Assembly (NCBI GenBank): GCA_037783545.1
Contig: JBBELK010000062.1
Span: forward strand, 2,046,001-2,110,000
Direction of reading: 5' to 3'
Origin: Henricia sp. BOLD:AAB3569
Taxonomy: Eukaryota; Echinodermata; Asteroidea; Spinulosida; Echinasteridae
Length of the DNA stretch: 64,000 nt
Shown here in pieces: positions 54,651-64,000 of this stretch. The notes under the pieces were generated by a model. That model was not told where the DNA came from. It was given only the letters and a program-made list of their open reading frames with translations, and did no database searches. Made by a program: the position numbers and the translations under genes. Each line of letters begins with the position of its first letter. Position 1 is the first letter of the stretch.

Positions 54651-56009
54651 TGTGACTGTCGCTTTACTCTGCGTAATTAACATTTTGCTGGGGATTATTT
54701 CCGCTCGACTGAAAGGTAATCGTTGCGTACAATACAGTTTGTCTGGGTCAGCGATTAGTTGAACACAGCAGTTTGCATACAGGACTGAGAAAGCATACGT
54801 GTGGTTGTGCGGCAAACCAAGTGCAGCATCGCTATACATATGCAGCACGATATGTAGCAGAGGGCATCCCCCATACCATTGTTCCCCCATTGTGTCTCAA
54901 ACATCCAATACATTTCCAAGGAATTCCTTTCAGTTTTTAGGGGAGAGGGGGTGTTGTTGTTGACTTTGTTGTTAATGTTATGGCATCTTCGGCAACTAAG
55001 GCCCTTTATGCCATCAACTATACGGTTTTAGCTTTAACTATACTTTATTATCAACTTGAGATGACGAAGCTTGAGGAGTTGCAGTTTTAGAAGTGGGAGG
55101 AAAACCCCTAGAGAAATCCCGAGGGGTAAACCCACGCGGTCAAGTAGGGAATGGGGGGTGGGGTGGGTGTTGGTGCGTTAACAAAAGGGAAGAGTGTGTT
55201 CAGGTATAGGGCGTTAGGGGGAGTCCTTTTGCCACATATCGTGCTGGGTATATCACAAGGGGATCAGGTTTTGTACACAGTTCAATGGGGATTCCCTAAA
55301 AGCCCTGCTTTCTGCGGTTTGCTGTGGCCGGAGGGTGAACCCCAGATTAAAGGTGACGTACCGCACAGGCTTAAATTAGAAGAGTTGGGTTTGAGCTTTA
55401 TCAGCCAAAACAAAGTTTAGTAATTAACAAAAACTGCAAATTTGTACTACGACAACGGTATCATTGAAGATCGGAGGTTAAGGGCACTAATCAACCAAAC
55501 ATGTTGGATCAAAAACATATATAATTGGATTCCAAGATAATTTAATTATCTGGCATTTTATGAGGTCATGACATAAGGATACGGTGGACATTTTTAAAAA
55601 TGGCGGCCATATTGAACATTGGCGGCCATTTCGAAATTTCAAGTGGCTAACGGGCTTTTCCAAAAAAGTGGCCCAAGAGGGATATACATGCAAAATTTGG
55701 TGCTTGTATCCAGTTTTGAAAGATTGTTTCACCTATCTGCTGTATGCAGAAGATTTTGACATTTCTGGAGTCATTTTGGAGTTTGGAGACAACAAAAGCG
55801 GATTTGTTTCAGGCTTTATACAGTGAAACTGCACCTTTTGGGAACAAAACTGCAGATTCATAAAACAAAGGATTTTACGAATCTACAGTTTTGTTACGAA
55901 TCTACAGTAAACTGTCGATTCTTGAAAATAATCTATAGTTTGAACAATAGTGTGACGTCACAAGAATGGTTTAATAGACTCTATTCGGGTTGAAAAAATT
56001 AGTCTGGGA
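54651..56009. other. No recognised gene; one unassigned ORF
   Basis: A + strand frame at 55151-55423 encodes about 89 residues (containing VLLPHIVLGISQGDQVLYTV and GFPKSPAFCGLLWPEG) with non-repetitive composition. No family is recognised and no splice context is convincing. The rest is AT-rich; ATGGCGGCCAT occurs twice near 55605. Confidence 0.3.
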
Positions 56010-56720
56010 GCCCAGCAGGATTTCATCATAATTTTGAGTGCAAAAGGTTTGAAGTGTGGGATTGGTAGAAGTAGCTGGGACATCTCCCAAACGGGCTTTC
56101 TTAAGTGTCCCGGGTGGTGCGTTGGGAGGGGGCAGCCCCCTAAAGTCACCCAAAAATTCGGTTTCATCATAATTGAGAGTGCAAACCCAATTTTATCACG
56201 GATCGTAAGGCCAACCTACACTGATTGAGAATTCGTTACTTAAGAAAGATATATTTGGTGCGTTAGCCACTTATGAAAGCGGTTAATTAGCGCTAATTAG
56301 ACGTTTAATCATAATTATGAGTGCAAAGACAAAACATATGTCTATGTGCACCCTATACACGGCTGAACACAAAAATGCCACTTAAGAAAATTTCTGGTGG
56401 TGCGAACCCTACTTAAGAAAGGGTCAAAGGTTAATTAGGTCAAAGGTCACCAATATTCAAAATACGAAGAGCAAATTTCAAACGTGTTTGGATTAAAAGT
56501 TTATGACAAATCAATCACTGATTAACCACTAAGAACAAGATATGTGGTGCTAAGTCTAATTAAAAAGGCCTTCAATTAGCACTAATTACACCTTTAATCA
56601 TAAATACGAGTGCATCAATAAAACAAGTGCCAATGTGTACCTATAACCATACAAAAGCAAAATCACCCGCTTAAGAAAATGTTCGGTGGTGCGAACCCCG
56701 CTAAAGAACGCCTGGAAATC
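56010..56720 (+). repeat. Three-copy tandem repeat, unit about 286 bp
   Basis: AATCATAATTATGAGTGCAAA-like anchors occur at about 56027, 56312 and 56598, spaced 285-286 bases. Copies two and three also share TTAGCGCTAATTA, CTTAAGAAAAT and GGTGGTGCGAACCC in register. Copy one is the most degraded, with an extra anchor at about 56163. Confidence 0.65.
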
Positions 56721-56929
56721 CTGAAACTCAGGGTCACGTGTAACAGTAAGCCCCGCCCCCTGCGTCTTCCCATTCCCGCCCTGCAGCCCGGCGCTCTGCA
56801 TCCCGGGCTTCCTGCACTGCCGACCCCCTTCTCCCGGACCGTATGACACAGGGGCCATGGTCCCCGGTTCCCTCTCCTTGTCCTGATCCACACACCAATC
56901 ACCCCGACCCCCTCCCCCAGCCGGTCATG

Positions 56930-58005
56930 ATACCTGCAAGTTACGGATATGTGCTGTTGTCAAACACGATTGCCTAAAACATATGCCAAATTGAAGAATA
57001 ATGTCGAGGTGGTTACGGTGTGCACCAGCGCCCCCTCCCCCTCCCCCCTGAGCTACATCAGACCGATCACCCAACCCGACGATCTGGGCTTGTCGGGAGT
57101 TGAAGTTCCACTTTCATGAAAATCCCCCACCCCGACCAAACCAGCCTACGCACCACTGACTGTTCGTGATTTTCGATTTGCTGATAAATAATTTGTAACC
57201 TAAGAACAGCATATCAAGTGCGTAAGGACAACTTATTTAGCCAATTCATTGATATCAATTAGAGTAACGCCCACAAGTTCAACACTTGATTCACAAACAA
57301 GCTAATAACCAAATAACGGATCCAGCCTCATTAAAATACAAGAATACGATGGATTTCAGGGGTTTATTTCCGTCCGTTTTGTGTTTAGAAACTGGTTAAA
57401 GATCAGTAATATTAGCCACCTTTGGTAATGGAGTGCGAATTTTTATGTTTGTGTTGATTTTGGTTAACCTATCCGGACCGGAACCAAGTCAGACCACATA
57501 CTGCGAGCTTCCAGCCTAGCCCTCCGACGACTCCAGATCTCTAGCACCCGGTCACACCGGGCTGCCCTAATAAAAAGATAAAAAAGATAGCCCATGCTTC
57601 TGACACTATGCGCCATGCGATCCTGCCCAAGGACTTTTCCAGGATCCAGGCCCTCACCAAGTCATCTAGTAAACAGATCAGGGAATTCCACAAAACCACT
57701 CATACCCGCGCGCCCTCCGCCCTGAGCCGGACAATGGGACTGATCTACATGTATATCCTAACGTCTGTACAATACCAAGCCCTTTAGGTCCCAGCCAGCC
57801 TTGATTAGCCAAACCGTAGTCAACCTCAGTCTGCAGCGACCGCTCTCACGCACAGAAACCAAAGTTGTGTCCCTCGGCATGAACTTTGCCATTCCGCTTA
57901 AGACAATCTCGGTCGAGGACATCATTCAGTCAACAGAACTGGCGTTACTACACTTCAGCAAGACGACTCTATATAAATTTAGATGATGATGATGATAGTG
58001 GCATT
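56930..58005 (+). repeat. Left arm of a large inverted repeat
   Basis: It matches 62890-64000 as reverse complement at about 90-95 percent by eye, from ACCTGCAAGTTACGGATATG to a (GAT)n stretch followed by GGCATTTTA. The arm contains half of the MITE seen at 24241 and a + strand coding remnant (SQTVVNLSL, TKVVSLGMNFAIP, EDIIQSTELAL) resembling the N-terminal region of Penelope-like elements. The left boundary is not resolved because the partner runs to the window edge. Confidence 0.85.
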
Positions 58006-58720
58006 TTAGATAGACTAAGACTATACTGCCATCTTGTATACCCCAACCTATATACCACTCTCTCTGGAAGGACCCCACGTCAGCCACAGAACGCAATATT
58101 TCCAGTCAATTGCTGACTCTCCACCAGCCAGGACAAGATGGCAGTAATCTTAGTCTGCTTTGTCCATGTCTACGGGAAGGATGGGTATTGGTATTATTAT
58201 TATTATTATTATTATTATTTATTCGGCCAATACATCAAAAAACTATTAAAAAAAAAAATAAACAAAAGTAACATAAGAAAGCGCAATTTACGATGTAATA
58301 CTGAATAATGCAAAGAAAAATAGACAGGAGTGAACTAGGGCAAAACAGTCCAAGCCGGCCAGGGTAAGCAAAAGTGAACCTAAACACTGTAGCCCTAAAG
58401 CCTGCTCACCCAAGCTTGAACTGTTCACATAAAGATAGACAAATATAAATATTTTGTAAATTAAATAAAACATTATAGAAAAAAATATATATATATAACG
58501 GCAGATTAACTTGTGGATAAAATAAGGTGTTACAGAAAAATGCAATTAAAATTATATTCAGTACGAAAAACAAAATCAAAGTGATAATATGTGTGTGGTC
58601 AGGCAAATACATTTAGTGTAACGAATGAAATTAGAATAACAAATTGGCAAGAATGTGGAATAAACATATTAAACACATTTGTTTTTTTTGTTTTTTTTTT
58701 TAAATACCACAGGAAATAAA
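58006..58720. other. No gene; ATT microsatellite
   Basis: An (ATT)n run at about 58191-58221 is followed by AT-rich sequence without coding signal. Confidence 0.6.
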
Positions 58721-58861
58721 CTACTAAAGTGTGACGTCAGTTGCCATGGCAATTGGGTCTAAACACTTCCACCGGTATAGCGCAGGAAAACAGTTCACTG
58801 GTTTCAGTGTAGACCCAACAACCATGGCAACACACAAAGGGCGACGTTTTCACTTTAGTAG
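58721..58861. mobile_element. MITE with CAATTGGGTCTAAAC arms, copy 2
   Basis: CTACTAAAGTGTGACGTCAG then TTGCCATGGCAATTGGGTC at the left face GACCCAACAACCATGGCAAC and CACTTTAGTAG at the right. It shares the block order of 48971-49140. It sits just beyond the 3' side of the LINE. Confidence 0.75.
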
Positions 58862-59271
58862 TCTATTGGCAAAAACACAAACACAACACACAAAACACAA
58901 AACACAAAACACAAACACTATGAGTAAACAAGTAAACATTCAGAAAAGACCAAGGAAAGTTCGAACAAACAAACACAAACACCAACAAGTCAAAGTCGAA
59001 AACAATTCACTTCCCGTACCCCTATCCCTCCCTCCCTTCGCACCACTCCCCTCGCCCCTCGCACCTCCCCCTACCCCCACTACAACCCTCGCCCACCTTT
59101 TCCCTCCCACCACCCAAACCCCACTCCCCCCACAGACCCCCCCTCCCCCCCCCCCATAGACCTGCCCCCCTTTCCCCACAAGAAACAAACAAACGGCCCA
59201 ACAAACAACCCACAACAACCCAAAAAACAAACAAACAAAACGCAACAACAACGATGGGAATGAGTGAAGAT

Positions 59272-62200
59272 TTATCTTAGATCCTGAAAGTAGCTAGACA
59301 AGGTTATGTTGAATGAATTGAAGCTGTCCATGATAACAGAGTCTCTGATATGTGAGGGAAGGCTGCTCCAGATCCGTGGGAATGAATGAGTGATGGAGTT
59401 CTTAAGGGCAAGTGTTCTGGCATACTGGTGGATGAAAACGAGATGATCCTGGTGGCGCGTGTTTACAGTTAAGTTATCATGAATCGAATGACAGTCAATA
59501 ACTCGAAATATGGACTTCATAACAAATGTGATTGCTTGCTTGTCACGTCTGTTCCCTAAGGACGTCCAGTTGAGGGCTCGAAGTCTTTCCTCATAAGACA
59601 TAGACCCCCTTGCAACCTTTAAGCACATCCTGCTGACACGGCGCTGGACCCTCTCCAGTTTGGATTTGTCGACCGCGGTGTATGGGGACCAGTCTGGCAA
59701 ACCGTATTCCAGCACTGGTAGCACAGGGGATTTGTAGAGGGATGCAATGGCCTTTGTTGACGCACCACCTGCCACTTGCCATATGAAGCCTAATGTTCGG
59801 TTGGCTTTCGAAACAACCGTGTTGATGTGGTCAGTCCAGGTCAGGGTACTGTCGATAGTAATACCAAGGTATTTGTGTGTTGTAGTGATGCTGAGAGGAG
59901 TGCCGTGGAGTGTGTAAACTGGTGGTTCCACTGGTTTCCTCGCTCTTGTCATGTGCAGTACTTTTGTCTTCTTTTTGTAGATCTGCATGCTATTCATTGT
60001 ACACCAACTGCCAAGTTCAGTGAGGTCTGCTTGGAGGGCAAGCTCATCATCTGGTGACTGGATTGGTTGGTAAATAATTGTATCATCGGCAAATAACAGG
60101 ACGTTTGTTGACAGGTTGTGGGAAATGTCATTCACGAAGAGGTTGAAAAGCAAAGGGCCTAGGACGCTTCCTTGTGGGACTCCGGATGTTACTGGGGCCC
60201 AGTCCGAACAGCAACCGCGATACATAACACGCTGCCTTCGGCCAATCAAGAAGGATTTAATCCATGCCCAGGTTTGTCCACGGATGTTGTAATTACTTGC
60301 AATTTTTTCAAGCAGGGTGTGGTGAGGCATGACGTCAAAGGCCTTGCTGAAATCGAGGAAGATTATGTCGATGCGAGGAGGACGCGGTCTATCGAGTATG
60401 GTTGCCCAGTCAGAGATTGCATTTGTAATTGGGTGACGCAGGATCGATGTGCAGTGAAGCCGTGTTGTTTGGGGTTTGCAAGGCAAAGTGAGGTGATATG
60501 TTCATTGATGTTCTCTCCCACGGCTTTTCCAAGAACTTTGCAGATGACCGAAGTTAATGCGACTGGACGGTAGTTTTGGATGTTGGTGCGCTTGCCAGAC
60601 TTAAACACTGTTGATATTTGACTAAGTTTCCAGTCCATAGGGAGGGTACCGGTTGAAAGCGAAGAGTGCATTACTCGTAGGAGTGGAGGTGCAAGTGTTG
60701 TGGCCATTGCTCGGATTAATGTAGACGAGATGCCATCACATCCTGGAGCTTTGTGTGGGTTGAGATTGAGCAGAGTTTTCCGAAGCCATCCAAGCTTAAC
60801 TGAGATAGGGGAAAGTTCAGGTATTGGCATGGAACAAGGGGGCGGAGTCAGTGGAGGTGGTGTGGGCGGTGACTGAACTGAGGAGAAGAACTTGCTGAAT
60901 GCTTCGCAGATGTCAGTGGGTTTGTGGAGGAGTGAATCATGTGTCTGAAAAGCAGGAGGGCATTGTGACTTTTTCTGGTCCCTCACGAAGCACCAAAAGC
61001 TGCGCTTGTTATCTTTCAGCAGAAAGAGGTTGTTGACGTGTTTCCAGTAGGCAGATTTAGTAAGGTTTTTCACTTTGTTACGAACTTGTTTGTAGTGTTC
61101 CCATGATGTGCTAGATCCAGATTGCTTATCCTTAACAAACAACTTATGCTTTAGCCGGATGAGCTTTTTTAGTTCTGGCGATATCCATGGAGATAAACCA
61201 CGGCGGCATTTCTTCCTTGGGATGCAGTCTCGAATAACAGCATCCAGTATGTCCCTGAAACCGTCCCATGAGGCTTCAGGATCGGTGTCGTCCAAGAAAG
61301 CTGACCATGGGGTAAGGTGAAAAAAGCATCTCCATGTGGTTGAAATCGGCCTTTTTATACTGTAGAAATGAACGGATAACTTGAGGTTAAGGAGCCTTGT
61401 TTGAAGAGAACGTGAAATGAACTGCGTGGTGATCATTACTGACTGGATTAGCTATAGATTCAACTGACGTGAATTTCTCTGGTCGATTCGTGAAGATGAG
61501 ATCAATGGTAGTTCCACTTGATGGTGAGTCACGAGAAGGACGAGTCACATCCTCTACGAGTTGTGTGAGACCAATGGGGTCTGTTATTTCCTTCAGTTTG
61601 ACAGTGAGAGCCGATTCGTCTTTCCAATTGATGTTAAAGTCGCCAAGAAGGATCACGCCTTCATAGCATGGGAAATCTGATTGCACTACGTCACATGTCT
61701 CCTGTAGGCTATCGAAGAAACTATTGTCGGAATTTGGGGGTCGATAAGCAATGCCTACCAGCCACTTGGTGCGCTTGAAGGTCAAAGACACCCAAGTTAG
61801 CTCAATGGTGTCAGAATTGAGGTAGTCGAGATGTGTGGGCAAAAGCGAGTCATTGACTACAGCCATTAAACCACCGCCACGACTGTTGCGATCACGGCGA
61901 ATTGTAGAATAGCCGGGCAGAGAAGCAAGAAAATCAGTGTCCTCGGATGACATCCAGGATTCTGTGATGAGAACCATATCTAGTGGATTGAGTTCAAGAA
62001 AGGATTGGAGATATTGTTGTTTGTTACGAATACTTCGGGCGTTTAGGAGTATACCTGAGACGGTATTCTTTGGCCGATGGTTGGAGGGTGAAACTGCAGG
62101 AGGGCTGGAGGTGTCTGGCGGGGGTTGAGTACTGGTGAAATTAGCAGGCATGGCAGAATCGTTGAATAATTCAGAAAATGATGTGTCGCTACATGTTGAA

Positions 62201-62614
62201 AATGGCAGGCTTTGATGAGTGCATGATGGGCAGAACCAGTCAACTGTGCTTGAGATAAGTCTATTGTAGAGAGTAATTGACATATCTGGAATACATTTTT
62301 TGATGAGAGTACTGCAGGCATTCCTCACAAAGAACAGATCTTTGATTTCTTTTAACTGGCTTGCTGCAATTGCCACATGGGTCCTTAACAGGGCCAGGAT
62401 TGCTTTCAATGTCCCCACAAACAGTAAGTGGAATGTTAAATGTAGCAAAACAGTTTGCATAGTAGCTAACTGGGGCATGGCTTAACTTACTTCTCCCAAG
62501 TTTCTTGTTGATCCGCCATGTTGAATAGGGTATGGTGTAAATACACACACATATATGTGTGGGTGTACACACATGTGTGTTTGCTGTGGACAAATGCTGG
62601 ACCACACTGTACAA
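59272..62614 (-). pseudogene. LINE ORF: PHD finger, endonuclease, reverse transcriptase
   Basis: Domains in order on the minus strand: a PHD-like finger (DPCGNCSKPVKRNQ, LCEECLQYSHQK, WFCPSC) at about 62220-62385; endonuclease (LLNARSIRNK, ITESWM, RGGGLMAVV, GIAYRPPNSDN, GDFNINW, SNDHHAV) at about 61430-62060; reverse transcriptase (NPHKAPGCDGIS, NYRPVALTSV, FLDFSKAFD, SGVPQGSVLGP, LLFADDTIIY) at about 59900-60760; and a C-terminal ERVQRRVSRMCL region. Frame changes are visible near 62305 (inside the finger), 61390 and 61330 (between endonuclease and RT) and 60427 (inside the RT), about four in all. The catalytic FADD and the SDH-like His are kept (Asn-Asp-His-His). The element would act in the nucleus by target-primed reverse transcription if intact. 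Confidence 0.88.
62390..62416 (-). other. 2A-like translational recoding motif in the LINE
   Basis: The minus strand reads GDIESNPGP, matching the 2A consensus D(V/I)ExNPGP, directly before the PHD finger. 2A peptides make the ribosome skip a peptide bond between Gly and Pro. Such motifs are known at the N-terminus of some CR1/L2-type LINEs of sea urchin and amphioxus. The frame upstream is hydrophobic (SYYANCFATFNIPLTVC), as in known cases. Confidence 0.8.
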
Positions 62615-62889
62615 TGGGTGGCATCATGATATGAATGGAGTCGTTCACGCGTGAAGCTTGATGCTTGAAGAGTTGTTTGGAAGGGCACAAATTCATGCAA
62701 AATTCCACTTAGAAAAGGAGCTAGGAGGATCAGTGGCACAAACTGGATTGGTCTTAGCGTACGGCTTAGAGTGCTGACAGTTCTTGCCTTGAGATGATAG
62801 GTCTGGTTTGCATGGCTTGCTTGGGTACATGGTGGATTTGGAGTCGGACATAATGTGTAAAGCGCCATTAAGTATCGTGCAGGATAGAT

Positions 62890-64000
62890 ATGTGCGCTAT
62901 ATAATATGCCATTATCGTCATCATCATTTACGGTCGTCTTGCTGAGGTGTTGTAAGGCCAGTTCTGTTAACTGAATGATGTCCTCGACCGGGATGGCAAA
63001 GTTTATGCCGAGGGACAGAACTTTGGTTTTTGTGCGTGGGAGCGGTCGCCAGTGCAGGCTGGGGTTGACCACGGTTTGGCTAATCAAGGCTGGCTTGGAC
63101 CTGAAGGGCTTGGTATTGTACGGACGTTAGGATATAGATCAGTCCTATTGTCCGGCTCAGGGCGGACTCGGGCGCGCGGGTACGAGTGCTTTTGTAAAAT
63201 TTCCTGATCTGTTTACGGCCGGCGGGTGGTCAAGGCGTGGTTACTAAATGACTTGGTGAGGGCTTGGATCCTGGAAAAGTGGCGGATAGTGTCAAAAGCA
63301 TGGGCTATCTCTCTTTTTTTTTAGGGCAGCTTCGGTGTGACCGGGTGCTAGAGATCTGGAGTCTTTGGAGGGTTAGGCTGGAAGCTCGCAGTATGGGGTC
63401 TGACTTGTGGTTCCGGTCCGGATAGGTTAACCAAAATCAACACAAACATAAAAATTCGCACTCCATTACCAAAGGTGGCCAATATTACCGATCTTTAACC
63501 AGTTCCTAAACACAAAACGGACGGAAATAACCCCCTGAAATCCATCGTATTATTGTATTTTAATGAGGCTGGATCCGTTATTTGGTTATTAGCTTGTTTG
63601 TGAATCAAGTGTTGAACTTGTGGGCATTATTCTAATTGATACCAATAAATTGGCTAAATAAAGTGTCCTTACGCACTTAATACACGTGATATGCTGTTCT
63701 TAGGTTACAAATTATTTATCAGCAAATCGGAAATCACAAACAGTTAGTGGCGCGTAGGCTGGTTTGGTCGGGGTGGGGGAGGGGGAGGGGGGATTTTAAT
63801 GAAGGCGGAACTTCAACTCCTGACAAGCCCGCTCAGATCGTCGGGTTGGGTGATCGGTCTGCGGGGGAGGGGGGAGGGGAGGGTTTGCGCTGGTGCCCTC
63901 CTTTTATACACCGTAACCACCTCGACATTACTCTTCAATTTGGCATATGTTCTAGGCAATCGTGTTTGACAACAGCACATATCCGTAACTTGCAGGTATC
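62890..64000 (-). repeat. Right arm of the large inverted repeat, cut by the window end
   Basis: Reverse complement of 56930-58005, with the same order of blocks, the half MITE and the Penelope-like N-terminal remnant (SQTVVNPSL, TKVLSLGINFAIP, EDIIQLTELALQH). Small indels include a longer G-rich stretch near 63775. Homology continues to the last base of the window, so the true arm is longer. Between the LINE and this arm (62620-62890) no gene is seen. Confidence 0.85.

Larger units (their letters stand above)
59265..62620 (-). mobile_element. CR1/L2-group LINE, near full length, inactive
   Basis: On the minus strand from about 62620: a 2A-like motif, a PHD-type zinc finger, an apurinic endonuclease and a reverse transcriptase with a C-terminal extension ending at 59272. 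The 3' flank (58865-59270) is low-complexity C/A-rich sequence and (AAACAC)n, probably the 3' UTR and tail. No 5' truncation is obvious, but the first ATG and the 5' UTR are not defined. It lies between the two arms of the large inverted repeat. Confidence 0.85.

Noticed and set aside
1-64000. CRISPR arrays, bacterial operons or ribosome-binding sites
   Set aside because: No regular spacer-repeat array is present and the gene structures are spliced and eukaryotic.

Overview
The window is eukaryotic: spliced genes, LINEs, SINEs, many DNA transposons and tyrosine-recombinase retroelements. The mix (BEL/Pao, DIRS-like, Penelope-like, piggyBac, Tc1, a CR1/L2-group LINE with a 2A-like motif, and dozens of short foldback elements) suggests a marine invertebrate. 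Amphioxus (Branchiostoma) is my best guess, but this is inference from element content. About nine tenths of the window is mobile or repeat-derived.

Host genes. (1) On the + strand at 1531-4232 is a multi-exon gene for a divergent protein kinase with a cysteine-rich N-terminal module and an apparent frameshift in the kinase exon. (2) On the - strand are four phase-compatible exons of a cathepsin B-like cysteine protease at 48300-48529, 44495-44611, 34537-34665 and 29649-29728 (last exon, with stop). Exons for the signal peptide, propeptide and active-site cysteine were not found. Its introns hold a DIRS-like element, a Penelope-like fragment, SINEs and many MITEs. One CACTA-type MITE lies one base past the stop codon.

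Elements by region. 4.36-5.04 kb: an element with terminal inverted repeats filled with CCCATATGGG minisatellite. 6.0-15.7 kb: a broken BEL/Pao retroelement whose gag is split by a 3.5-kb piggyBac element at TTAA. The piggyBac transposase reads as an uninterrupted two-exon gene of 577 residues and is itself punctuated by two MITEs. 16.2-21.2 kb: a broken DIRS-like element on the - strand carrying inserted MITEs. 25.67-29.21 kb: a Tc1-like transposon interrupted by a 5'-truncated LINE with an 8-bp target duplication. 36.8-42.5 kb: a broken DIRS element with inverted ends. 46.2-46.8 kb: a Penelope-like GIY-YIG fragment. 51.5-54.7 kb: degenerate minisatellites, a 186-bp palindrome and a GC-rich element with terminal inverted repeats. 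56.9-64.0 kb: a large inverted repeat with arms of at least 1.07 kb around a near full-length but frameshifted LINE.

No bacterial features, CRISPR arrays or functional RNA genes are visible. The tRNA-like sequences seen are SINE heads. All identifications come from reading motifs by eye; no database search was run.
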